Below, piece by piece: positions 17,170 through 24,445 of a DNA stretch of 41,039 nucleotides (the stretch's first letter is position 1; each line of letters starts with the position of its first letter). The position numbers and the translations under genes were made by a program. This DNA is from Prevotella sp. GTDB taxonomy: Bacteria > Bacteroidota > Bacteroidia > Bacteroidales > Bacteroidaceae. The notes below the pieces were generated by a model that searched no databases, was not told the origin of the DNA, and was given only the letters and a program-made list of their open reading frames with translations. Where the stretch lies: positions 1 through 41,039 of the forward strand of contig JAGCNO010000089.1 in assembly GCA_017645905.1 (NCBI GenBank), written 5' to 3'.

Positions 17170-18328
17170 TGTCATTATACATCGCAAGTCCTTTTACCGT
17201 CAACAGATACTTCTGGCGAGGATGGTGGGGAGAGTCGGGGTAGAGCGGTCGGACGAAACCTTCAGCCAGCGAAGGATTCAGCGAATAATCCAGAAAATTC
17301 TCTCTGTCCTTTAAGCCGACTTTTTCCATTATCTTTTTTACTGAAAGTTGTTCTTCTCCCAACGCCATCACAAGCCTTAAAATGTTTTTGTTGTCAATAT
17401 GAATTAAACTTGTCGGGGTACTTGTCGGGGTACTTGTCGGGGTACTTGTTCGGTACTTGTTCGGTGCTGCCAGATTTGGTTGCACCCGCCATTCTTCCGT
17501 TGGATGTATGTGTAGATAGCGGTTGCGCAAGTCCCAATGCTCGCCTAACAGCAAGTTGCAGAAGAAACGCTCAAGAAAGACTGGTGTGTAGTCAATACCT
17601 TTGCGGACATTCTTATAGTTGGCACGTACCAAAGCGTTGCGGAAATACCAAGAATGTTTGGCATAGAGGTCGTTCTCAACATCAAATCCTATGGAGCGCA
17701 GATACTGAATGACAAATACGGCCGTAGTACGCGTGTTGCCTTCACCAAAAGCATGTATCTGCCAAAGGCCAGACGTGAATTTAGCGATATGAGCGACCAT
17801 CTCGCCCGTACTCAGACCTTTATAGCTGAAGTTGCGTTCCTGCTCTATGTCATAGTCAAGAGCCCGCCGTAAGTCTTCCCAATTCAGATAGTTCACCGTG
17901 TCGCCCTCTAACACCCATTCCCGTTTTGTGATATCATACTTGCGCAGTTCTCCGGCATGTTTCATTACGCCGTTGAAGATGCGGCGATGCATGGATATGT
18001 ACCCCTTTGTCGAGAAGTCGCAGGTCTTGACAGCCAGAATGCCTTTGATGTTCTTCGAAACCTTGTCGGCCTCTTCCGTGTCATCGTCGTCAGCCTCGCG
18101 TGAGGTCTTACTCTCGTAATAGCTGTCGAGCAGACGGCCCACCTCGTCGATGCTGATTTCGCCCTCAATGTTTCGGCGTGCCAGTTCGTTCAGGTATGCC
18201 GACGTCTTGAGCCCGTCCACCGCCTGAAGCCCAATGGCCGTGCTCCAGGCGTAGGCGGCCTCACGTTTCCCCGGTTCGCCTTGACGGATATACTCGTCGA
18301 AGTTTATATATAGCTCTTTCCCGTCCAT
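17159..18328 (-). CDS. Fic-domain protein
   Basis: A 389-aa Fic protein expected to transfer AMP or another nucleotide group to a target protein. The catalytic loop HAFGEGNTR lies at residues 192-200, with His192 as general base. An N-terminal helical region at about 45-60 (LNELARRNIEGEISIDE) resembles the VbhA-type inhibitory segment: the Glu-Gly is kept, but the usual Ser/Thr four residues earlier is Arg. A repeat-encoded linker of STPT units at ~290-305 leads to a C-terminal winged-helix-like tail (LSVKKIMEKVGLKDRENFLD). The coding DNA of the linker mixes 12-bp and 11-bp tandem repeats (17409-17466). The gene starts 3 nt after the dockerin-like mini-ORF and overlaps tamL downstream. The target is unknown. 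Confidence 0.87.
   Translation of the reverse strand: MDGKELYINFDEYIRQGEPGKREAAYAWSTAIGLQAVDGLKTSAYLNELARRNIEGEISIDEVGRLLDSYYESKTSREADDDDTEEADKVSKNIKGILAVKTCDFSTKGYISMHRRIFNGVMKHAGELRKYDITKREWVLEGDTVNYLNWEDLRRALDYDIEQERNFSYKGLSTGEMVAHIAKFTSGLWQIHAFGEGNTRTTAVFVIQYLRSIGFDVENDLYAKHSWYFRNALVRANYKNVRKGIDYTPVFLERFFCNLLLGEHWDLRNRYLHIHPTEEWRVQPNLAAPNKYRTSTPTSTPTSTPTSLIHIDNKNILRLVMALGEEQLSVKKIMEKVGLKDRENFLDYSLNPSLAEGFVRPLYPDSPHHPRQKYLLTVKGLAMYNDNDK
17409..17466. repeat. Mixed 12-bp / 11-bp tandem repeat inside fic
   Basis: Three exact copies of CTTGTCGGGGTA (17409-17444) adjoin two 11-bp copies of the form CTTGTTCGGTA/G (17445-17466). Gain or loss of a 12-bp unit keeps frame; an 11-bp unit change shifts the frame of the last ~85 codons. 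Confidence 0.8.
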
Positions 18329-18331
18329 GTC

Positions 18332-18547
18332 TTACTGCCCTGCCATGATGTCGATGATATTGGCAACGTCAGCCACGTCAACCGTGCCGTCTATGTTCAG
18401 GTCTCCCCATACAGCACCTTCTCCGGGATCCACCTTACTGAATCCTTGGTACACGGGGGTGCCGTTACGCCAGCGGATGGTGGCGGTAGCCACGTCGCTC
18501 GCACCAATGATTTTATAGACAGTCTCTTTATAGTCCTTTGGGTTCAT
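18332..18547 (-). CDS. Solitary dockerin-like mini-protein, possible gene remnant
   Basis: A 71-aa frame. Its C-terminal half, GDLNIDGTVDVADVANIIDI, is a calcium-loop repeat of dockerin type (D-x-N-x-D-G-x-x-D-x-x-D). Dockerin-like modules normally end large secreted Prevotella proteins, whereas this frame has no signal peptide and only one repeat. It may therefore be the 3' end of a lost gene that gained a start codon, or an intact small protein. It ends 3 nt before fic, which would allow co-transcription from the -7 box at 18669-18677. Confidence 0.5.
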   Translation of the reverse strand: MNPKDYKETVYKIIGASDVATATIRWRNGTPVYQGFSKVDPGEGAVWGDLNIDGTVDVADVANIIDIMAGQ

Positions 18548-18668
18548 CTCTGCAAATTATTATTGAATCATTCGCGGTCATTCGTGAACATTCGTGTGAA
18601 AGAAATCTTAAAGATAACTTTACCACGTTATTTCTTTACGGTCACTATGTTTGTCATAGTTTCGGGAT

Positions 18669-18677
18669 GCAAAAGTA
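18669..18677 (-). promoter_or_regulatory. Candidate -7 box for the dockerin/fic/tamL/TonB run
   Basis: TACTTTTGC on the minus strand, 121 nt upstream of the mini-ORF at 18547. A TTTG lies upstream (18692-18695), but the spacing is shorter than the usual -33/-7 distance, so this is a weaker call. Confidence 0.4.
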
Positions 18678-18743
18678 CAAATAAAAATCGACAAAGAAGA
18701 AAAATACGGAAAAAATATCATTTCCAAGCAGCGAAACTGTACT

Positions 18744-18886
18744 GTGCGCAGCCGCTCCCCTCCCATATTGGGGAGGGAAGGGGTGGGGTTATGTGTCTAT
18801 ATGAGGGCTATATTATTTTGACTGCCAAAATATTACTGACCCCACCCCTAACCCCTCCCCTACAAGGGAGGGGAGCGGCTGCGCAC
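18744..18886. repeat. 143-bp long inverted-repeat element (MITE-like)
   Basis: The outer arms 18744-18764 and 18866-18886 are perfect 21-bp inverted repeats (GTGCGCAGCCGCTCCC at the left end). A second inner pair, GGGGTGGGG (18780-18788) and CCCCACCCC (18840-18848), extends the fold, leaving a central segment of about 50 nt rich in A and T. The size and terminal repeats fit a non-autonomous palindromic element; no target duplication was identified. Confidence 0.75.
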
Positions 18887-19015
18887 GGATAGCCTGTCCC
18901 CAAGTCATGATGATAAAAAATATTTACAACTACCCCGTCATACGTTGAAAATTTGGAGCGGGGACGGTCTGGGATTCAACGGAGCGAGTTATGAGAAGGG
19001 ATATGGGCGACATGG

Positions 19016-19097
19016 AGAAAAAACGGCTTTTTCTCATAGAAAGAACTATCTTTTCCCATAGAAAGAACTGCTTTTTCTCATAGAAAGAACCGTCCTG
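19016..19097 (-). repeat. 22-bp tandem array C (3.7 units)
   Basis: Units start at 19016, 19038, 19060 and 19082 (partial). Read on the minus strand the order is GCAG-TATGG, GATAGT-TATGA, GCCG-CTCC. This is the same variant order as the last three units of arrays A and D. Confidence 0.88.
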
Positions 19098-19271
19098 TTT
19101 CCAGGTCATCTACGTTCTGATTTTGCTTGTCAATAAATCGGATAGTGTTCATATACAGGATGTTACAAAAATGCTGTCTATGAAATGCAGACGTTTTGAG
19201 GGTTGAACAGTCATCACAAAAAGCTCATTCTGGAGGTGAAAGGGCGTTAAATTGCCGTTTCTTTGTGTTAA

Positions 19272-19303
19272 TTCCTGCACAAATCGGCGGTTTTGTGCAG
19301 GAA
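19272..19303. repeat. Perfect 12-bp stem hairpin
   Basis: TTCCTGCACAAA (19272-19283) and TTTGTGCAGGAA (19292-19303) pair around an 8-nt loop. There is no following T-run, so it is not a classical terminator; it could be part of an untranslated RNA or a protein-binding site. Confidence 0.6.
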
Positions 19304-19473
19304 AAAGAGGGCAGAAATTTGCACAAAAGTGCCGTCGTGTGCATGTTTGCGTTCTGGTTGAAGGGTTTTCCTGATGCGTTTTATTGTCAGTTTTCTTTAC
19401 ATTTATTCTAACCAGAATAAATCATGATAATTGCAAGACCGATGCGAATGTCTTTTTCTTTAACATGAATGAC

Positions 19474-19532
19474 CATGAATGACCACGAATTATTAAAAAA
19501 TTAAATTAATGACAAATTCGTGGTCATTCATG
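19474..19532. repeat. Hairpin with perfect 18-bp arms
   Basis: CATGAATGACCACGAATT (19474-19491) and AATTCGTGGTCATTCATG (19515-19532) flank an A/T-rich 23-nt loop. Related words (GGTCATTCGTGAACATTCGTG) occur at 18566-18600. Confidence 0.75.
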
Positions 19533-19660
19533 ATTATTCGTGTGAAAAGACAAAATCCATGAATATTTCAGGTTACAAGTATTCCTGTATTCAGGTAAGC
19601 CTTTTTCGCCCTAATTTCGTTAATCTTCCCAAAATGCTTCGCGGTTACATGCTTTTTTAG

Positions 19661-19669
19661 TATTTTTGC
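19661..19669 (+). promoter_or_regulatory. -7 promoter box of the GT8 gene
   Basis: TATTTTTGC, 7 nt before a first ATG at 19677 and 28 nt before the preferred ATG at 19698. Confidence 0.5.
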
Positions 19670-19697
19670 AGTCTCAATGTTTAATGGTCAATGTTCA

Positions 19698-20639
19698 ATG
19701 AATATAGTCTGTGCCACCGATAACAACTTTGTGCAACATTGCTGCGTGATGCTCGTCTCCGTGCTGATGAACAACGAGGATGTGACCGTCTACTTGCTTA
19801 CTGAAGGCCTGACCCCTGATAACGAGCGAATCATTAGCGAAGAGGTGACGGCACGTGGCGGCAAGGTTCATTTCTGTATCGTCGACCCTACGGTCATCGA
19901 CCGCTTCCCCATGCCGGCAGGAGCCGAGCTGGCACACATCAGCCGCGCTACTTACTACCGGCTGCTCATCCCCGAACTGCTGCCAAGGGAGGTGGGCAAG
20001 GTGCTCTATTTAGACTGCGACATCGTGGTGAACCACTCTATTGCCGACCTCTGGAACATCGACCTCACGGGCTATGCCTTGGCTGCCGTGCCGTCGGTGG
20101 GCTTTGGAAAGGAGGCCGTAAGGCTGGGCTACCCTATGGAGTATGGCTACTTCAACGCTGGGGTGACGCTCATCAACGTGGACTATTTCCGCCAGTACGA
20201 CGTTAGCCGCAAGCTGATGGAATACATCGCCAGCAACTATGACCACATAAAATTCCACGATCAGGACACGCTCAACGCCGTGCTCTACGACCAATACCTG
20301 CACTTGGAGGCACAATGGAACATGACGCCCAACGTGTACGACTCCGACTACCCACAGCACGGCGACCGCGTGGACGGGCGTATGGTGAACGACTATGCCG
20401 CCGACAAGCGCAACGCTCTTGCACATAAGGCAGACCCCACTATCGTGCACTTCGCGTCGCACCCCAAGCCTTGGCAACGCAACTGCGTCCACCCGCTATA
20501 CCACTTGTATTATGATTACGCCGGCCAGACCCTGCACTTCAGCAACCTGAGGCCACAAAGCATCCTTACACGTGGATGGGCCATCGTGATATACAGGGTG
20601 CGGAAACTGGCTTCCAAAATAAAACATCGGGTGTTTTGA
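19698..20639 (+). CDS. GT8-family glycosyltransferase
   Basis: A 313-aa retaining glycosyltransferase of the LgtC/GT8 type that would add a hexose, likely galactose or glucose from a UDP-sugar, to a lipopolysaccharide or capsule acceptor. The fold begins NIVCATDNNFVQHCCVML. The metal-binding DxD motif is in VLYLDCDIVVNHS, the acceptor-side sequence is YFNAGVTLINVDYF, and a later FHDQDTLNAVLYDQ and VHFASHPKPW complete the family pattern. The start is placed at 19698, where homologues begin (MNIVCA). The upstream ATG at 19677 adds seven residues encoded by the low-complexity word AATGGTCAATGTTCAATG. It converges on ybeY across a hairpin. Confidence 0.9.
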   Translation: MNIVCATDNNFVQHCCVMLVSVLMNNEDVTVYLLTEGLTPDNERIISEEVTARGGKVHFCIVDPTVIDRFPMPAGAELAHISRATYYRLLIPELLPREVGKVLYLDCDIVVNHSIADLWNIDLTGYALAAVPSVGFGKEAVRLGYPMEYGYFNAGVTLINVDYFRQYDVSRKLMEYIASNYDHIKFHDQDTLNAVLYDQYLHLEAQWNMTPNVYDSDYPQHGDRVDGRMVNDYAADKRNALAHKADPTIVHFASHPKPWQRNCVHPLYHLYYDYAGQTLHFSNLRPQSILTRGWAIVIYRVRKLASKIKHRVF

Positions 20640-20649
20640 GGGGTGAGTA

Positions 20650-20717
20650 GTGAGGGGTGAGAGGATAGTTATGGGGATGGTGTGGTAACCTCTCACCTCT
20701 CACGTCTCACCCCTCAC
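20650..20717. terminator. Intergenic hairpin between convergent GT8 and ybeY genes
   Basis: GTGAGGGGTGAGA (20650-20662) and TCTCACCCCTCAC (20705-20717) form a perfect 13-bp stem with a 42-nt loop. It is placed where it could end both transcripts. It is made of the same GTGAGGGGTGAG word found inside the TonB receptor gene and has no T-tract, so terminator function is inferred. Confidence 0.45.
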
Positions 20718-20726
20718 TCCCCATCA

Positions 20727-21137
20727 CTAAAGCAACGCCAAGGCCTGATTCTCGGCGGCCTCCATCTGCTCACGCTCGCCTGGGCCTTTGTCGTTTAGGC
20801 CGCAAAGGTGGAGGATGCCGTGAATGATGACACGATGCAGCTCGTCATCGTAGTCCTTCCCTAACTGTTCGGCATTGGAGCGCACGGTATCGAGCGAGAT
20901 GACGATGTCGCCATTGAGCACATCGTCCTCGCAATAGTCGAAGGTGATGATGTCCGTGTAGTAGTCGTGCTGCAGGTACTCACGGTTCACCTCCAGAATC
21001 TTCTCGTCGTCGCAGAAGAGGTAGCCCACCTCGCCCACACGCTTTCCATAGCTCTTTGCCACCCGCTTAATCCAGGCCGAAGTGTCGCGGCGGCGGATGG
21101 GCGGCATCTTCACGTTCTCACAATTGTAGGTAATCAT
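20727..21137 (-). CDS. ybeY: YbeY endoribonuclease / rRNA maturation factor
   Basis: A 136-aa zinc RNase acting in 16S rRNA 3'-end maturation and ribosome quality control. The motif HGILHLCGLND holds two zinc-binding histidines. The third ligand position, His in E. coli (HGMLHLQGYDH), is Asp here, as I recall for other Bacteroidetes YbeY proteins. An upstream strand reads LNGDIVISLDTV, as in the family. It is the last gene of a likely GH51-coaD-ybeY transcript; the 29-nt gap to coaD contains the word AAGATTGAAGATTGAAAATT. Confidence 0.92.
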   Translation of the reverse strand: MITYNCENVKMPPIRRRDTSAWIKRVAKSYGKRVGEVGYLFCDDEKILEVNREYLQHDYYTDIITFDYCEDDVLNGDIVISLDTVRSNAEQLGKDYDDELHRVIIHGILHLCGLNDKGPGEREQMEAAENQALALL

Positions 21138-21166
21138 GTCTAAGATTGAAGATTGAAAATTGAGGA

Positions 21167-21625
21167 TTAGTCTTTCGGCGGCAGGAATGATGAGGTGTCA
21201 ACGCCGAAGTGTTGCAGCTCGCGCACCATCGACGAGGAGATGCTGCTCAGCTTGGGCTCGGCATAGAGGAGGATGGTCTCGACCTCGCCATTGGTAATGA
21301 GGCGGTTGATGTCGGCCTGCTCACGCTCATATTCGAAGTCCTTCACCGAGCGCACACCCTTGACGATGAAGCGGGCTCCGTGCTCGCGGGCAAAGTCGAC
21401 GGCAAGGCCGTAGTAAGGCTTCACTTCTACTTGAGAATTGTCGGCATATAGGGCGGCGATGGACGCTACACGCTCTTCGGCAGAGGGCAGGCCGGGCTTC
21501 TGAACATGGTCGCCGACAACGCCAATGACAAGGCGGTCGAAGAGAGGGAGGGCACGACGGACGATGCTGTCGTGACCCAAGGTAAAGGGGTTGAAGGTCC
21601 CCACAAAAACTCCGATTCTTTCCAT
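21167..21625 (-). CDS. coaD: Phosphopantetheine adenylyltransferase
   Basis: A 152-aa enzyme that makes dephospho-CoA from 4'-phosphopantetheine and ATP in coenzyme A synthesis. The nucleotidyltransferase signature GTFNPFTLGH occupies residues 9-18. RFIVKGVRSVKDFEYE and LSSISSSMVRELQHFG (the ISSTxVR-type motif) complete the active site. The start at 21625 (MERIGVFVG) is fixed by the family; a longer frame continuing to 21778 overlaps the preceding gene and is spurious. It lies 41 nt downstream of the GH51 gene and 29 nt upstream of ybeY. Confidence 0.95.
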   Translation of the reverse strand: MERIGVFVGTFNPFTLGHDSIVRRALPLFDRLVIGVVGDHVQKPGLPSAEERVASIAALYADNSQVEVKPYYGLAVDFAREHGARFIVKGVRSVKDFEYEREQADINRLITNGEVETILLYAEPKLSSISSSMVRELQHFGVDTSSFLPPKD

Positions 21626-21666
21626 ATCTCTTAGTTGGTGGTTTGGTTGTCTAATTCCACATACGT

Positions 21667-24195
21667 TCAAAGTTCTATGACGCGGAGGGAATAAGGCGGG
21701 AGGAGGGTAGGAGTGGAGGTTTCTATCTCCTCGGCCTTGGCTTTCTGGTCGTCGATGGCACCTGTGAATTGCTGGCACTTTACGGTAGCGGGAATTTGGA
21801 TTCCCTCTACGGTAATGTGGAGGGTCGTCGGCAGGGCGTTGATGAGCTTCAGGTATCGCTTGCCGGTCTTGCTGTCGCGCACAAGGCTGGCACCGAGACG
21901 GCGGGTTAATTCTGAATTCTGTATTTGTAATTCGGAATTAACCCAACGGTCGCCACCATAGACGGAGAACAGCCGCTGAATCTCGTAGGCTGGGGTGGTG
22001 CGGATGCTGGTATTCGAGAAGTAGATCATGTCGGGATTCCAGTTTGAATGGCCGTCCTTGCAGAGCATGGGAGCATAGGAGGTCATCTCCACGATGTCGC
22101 CGTTGCGCTCAATGTCGGTCAGGTAGAGGGCTTCGGCAAGGGCTGTCTCCACGTGGGGCAGCTTTACATGTGTCGAGGCCGCCCACTCTCCAAGGTAGAC
22201 TTTCGTGGCCGATTCCCCTCTCGGATAATTGTCGTAGTAATCACGATGGTTAATAAACCAGCCCGTCGACTCGTAATAGTGCTCATCGGTCATGTATTGC
22301 AAGCCCGGATTGCGGCGGCAGAGGTCCCAGCCCTCGATGTAGTCGGCCGAAGGAGTATGGAACGGCCCTACGGTACCACATATCTTTATCTCCGGGTGAC
22401 GCTCGCGGATGGCACGGCAAATCATCTCGTAACGTTCCTCGAATACGGTAGAGATAATGTCTTCATTTCCAATGCCTATGTACTTTAGGTTAAAGGGTTG
22501 CGGATGGCCGGCAGCAGCACGCTTGGCTGCCCATTCGTTGGTGGCGGGGTCGCCGTTAGCCCATTCTATGAGATGGCAAAGCTCGTCAACGTAGGCAGGC
22601 ATTTCGGCCATTGGGATTCCTCCTTGCTGACCGCCTATGCCCTTGGCGTTTAGGGCCGAGTTCTGGCAGGGAACGCCGGCAGCAAGAACAGGAAGCGGCT
22701 CGGCACCGATGTCCTCACAGAACTGGAAATACTCAAAGAAACCCAGGCCACGTGTCTGGTGGTAGCCCCAGATGTTGAAGTCGGGCTTGCGCTCCTGCAG
22801 CGGGCCTATGGTGTAATTCCAATGGTAAATGTTCTCCAAGCCTTGCCCGTGACTCATGCAGCCGCCTGGGAAGCGAATGAACTTCGGCTTGAGGTCGGCG
22901 ATGACCTGTGCGAGGTCTTTACGCAGCCCGTTCTTCCGGCCCTTGAACGTCTCCTGCGGGAAGAGCGAAATCATGTCGACGCCAACACGTGCCACCCGTT
23001 TCGGAATGATGGCCAGCCGAGCCTTCGCGTCGGAGGCTTTGGCAGTAAGTACGGTAGCATACTGCTGCCAGTCGCCGGCTCGGGTGTTCAGTTTGCCTTG
23101 GGCCAGCACGGCACCATCCTGTCCCACCAGCTGAATGACGAAGTCCTGCTTCTGGCCGCCCGCAAAGACATACATGGAGAAGTCGTATCGTTTGCCCTTC
23201 TCGACCACGATGCCGTCCCAGCCTTCGTTCCAAAGCGTGTCCTGCAATAGCACGGCATAGTGAGGATTATTGGGGTGCAGAGGGTGCCCGGTGTCAATCT
23301 CTATGGGGTGAGACGAGTGCCAGGCCGTAGTGGCATCCCATTCACGGCGGTCTCTCGGCGAGTATTCAAAGTCGCGGTTCTGCACCAGCTCGGCATAGAG
23401 ACCTCCGTCGGCGGCATAACTGATGTCTTCGAAGAAGATGCCGATGAGCTTGTCGCTGATGGGCTTCTCCTTCGTGGTGTCGATAGTCAGCTTGGCCTCT
23501 AAGGTCTTCGGCAGGCCGGTGAGGTTCCTAGCGTCGTCGTGCATCCGCTCGCTACTCAGACGCCCATCGCGGGCAATCTTCTCAAAGTGCTGGCGGATGG
23601 CGGCAAGCTCGGAGGTGCTCACCTCAAACATCTGACCGTCATGTCCTTTGCCGTTCAAGACCAGATGATGCTTATATTCCGATAGAGGTATTACGGCTCT
23701 TTCGCTCTCCTGGACTTCCCTTGCCGAAACATCTTTGGTGAAATGCCGGAAGTCGTAGCTGGCGGTGACGAGGCGTAGTCCCTGTTCCGACTCATAGGTA
23801 ACCTCGAAGCCCTTATCTGTGGGACGCACCACAGGCTTCAGGCACTTGCGAGTGCTCACGATAGGGTAGTCCTGCGGCCGCCAGTTCACCAGGTTGCGGC
23901 TATAGGAAGCAGCAAACTGCGGCGAGCGGTCGTTCACCTGGAACACTAACCGCCACGTGCCGTCGCTGGCCCTGCATACCGACGGGACGTACATGCGTTT
24001 CTCGGCGCCCCACGTCCCGTAGTCGCTGGAGCACAACTGTCCCAGGTCTTTCCAACCTTCGCCTTCCTGTACGGCAATACGTAGCCCGCCGCGCTCATCG
24101 GGCGAATAGATAAACACTTTGTCACTCTGCCCCTTGGCCGTAACAGCCATTACCAGCACCAAGATGGCCGTCAGTAGTCTTGATATTAGTCTCAT
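21667..24195 (-). CDS. GH51 alpha-L-arabinofuranosidase
   Basis: A secreted or periplasmic 842-aa glycosidase removing arabinofuranosyl side chains from plant polysaccharides such as arabinan or arabinoxylan. The signal peptide MRLISRLLTAILVLVMAVTA is followed by a GH43-like propeller fragment (about 25-200; TWGAEKRMYVPSVCRASDG). Then comes a carbohydrate-binding-like segment and a TIM barrel with the acid/base Glu578 in YIGIGNEDI and the nucleophile Glu670 in VYLGEWAAS. RFPGGCMSHGQG is a further GH51 hallmark. Near the end of the barrel, about residues 750-764 (VNSELQIQNSELTRR) are encoded by a palindrome (21903-21944). Two earlier ATGs, at 24216 and 24204, would add 7 or 3 residues before the signal peptide. 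Likely head of an operon with coaD and ybeY. Confidence 0.92.
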   Translation of the reverse strand: MRLISRLLTAILVLVMAVTAKGQSDKVFIYSPDERGGLRIAVQEGEGWKDLGQLCSSDYGTWGAEKRMYVPSVCRASDGTWRLVFQVNDRSPQFAASYSRNLVNWRPQDYPIVSTRKCLKPVVRPTDKGFEVTYESEQGLRLVTASYDFRHFTKDVSAREVQESERAVIPLSEYKHHLVLNGKGHDGQMFEVSTSELAAIRQHFEKIARDGRLSSERMHDDARNLTGLPKTLEAKLTIDTTKEKPISDKLIGIFFEDISYAADGGLYAELVQNRDFEYSPRDRREWDATTAWHSSHPIEIDTGHPLHPNNPHYAVLLQDTLWNEGWDGIVVEKGKRYDFSMYVFAGGQKQDFVIQLVGQDGAVLAQGKLNTRAGDWQQYATVLTAKASDAKARLAIIPKRVARVGVDMISLFPQETFKGRKNGLRKDLAQVIADLKPKFIRFPGGCMSHGQGLENIYHWNYTIGPLQERKPDFNIWGYHQTRGLGFFEYFQFCEDIGAEPLPVLAAGVPCQNSALNAKGIGGQQGGIPMAEMPAYVDELCHLIEWANGDPATNEWAAKRAAAGHPQPFNLKYIGIGNEDIISTVFEERYEMICRAIRERHPEIKICGTVGPFHTPSADYIEGWDLCRRNPGLQYMTDEHYYESTGWFINHRDYYDNYPRGESATKVYLGEWAASTHVKLPHVETALAEALYLTDIERNGDIVEMTSYAPMLCKDGHSNWNPDMIYFSNTSIRTTPAYEIQRLFSVYGGDRWVNSELQIQNSELTRRLGASLVRDSKTGKRYLKLINALPTTLHITVEGIQIPATVKCQQFTGAIDDQKAKAEEIETSTPTLLPPYSLRVIEL
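21903..21944. repeat. Palindrome inside the GH51 gene
   Basis: GGGTTAATTCTGAATT (21903-21918) pairs with AATTCGGAATTAACCC (21929-21944) with one G-T mismatch and a 10-nt loop. It is in frame. Confidence 0.75.
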
Positions 24196-24249
24196 GTTAA
24201 TCATTATTGAATCCACCTTAAAGTATTCACAATAATTATATTTAGTGGT

Positions 24250-24258
24250 GCAAAGTTA
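24250..24258 (-). promoter_or_regulatory. -7 promoter box of the GH51-coaD-ybeY run
   Basis: TAACTTTGC on the minus strand, about 55 nt upstream of the ATG at 24195. Confidence 0.55.
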
Positions 24259-24445
24259 CATAATAAAAAGGAAATGAGCAAATATTTTACTGGAAAACTG
24301 CTCTATGTCTTTTCCTGTATTTAGCACATAAAAGCCGTTCGGCATTTTAACGCCCAGACCTCGGTCAGAGAGTTTTTTTATACTCAAATAGGCAGTATTG
24401 TAGCCGAAATAGGGGCTCGTAATTGTAATTAAACAGGTGTTTTTG

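Larger units (their letters stand above)
18548..19697. other. 1.15-kb repeat-rich intergenic region
   Basis: No convincing gene. It contains a -7 box on the minus strand (18669-18677), a long inverted-repeat element (18744-18886), 22-bp array C (19016-19097), two hairpins (19272-19303, 19474-19532) and the GT8 promoter (19661-19669). Open frames in it are translations of the repeats. Confidence 0.7.

Noticed and set aside
18446-18892. Plus-strand open frame of 148 codons
   Set aside because: It crosses the dockerin mini-ORF antisense and the 143-bp inverted repeat; its C-terminal TPPLTPPLQGRG is translated repeat.
19196-19411. 71-codon open frame with FVQEKEGRNLHKSAVV
   Set aside because: It starts beside and runs through the 19272-19303 hairpin, has no promoter and no recognised domain. 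A conserved intergenic element is more likely than a gene, but this is not certain.
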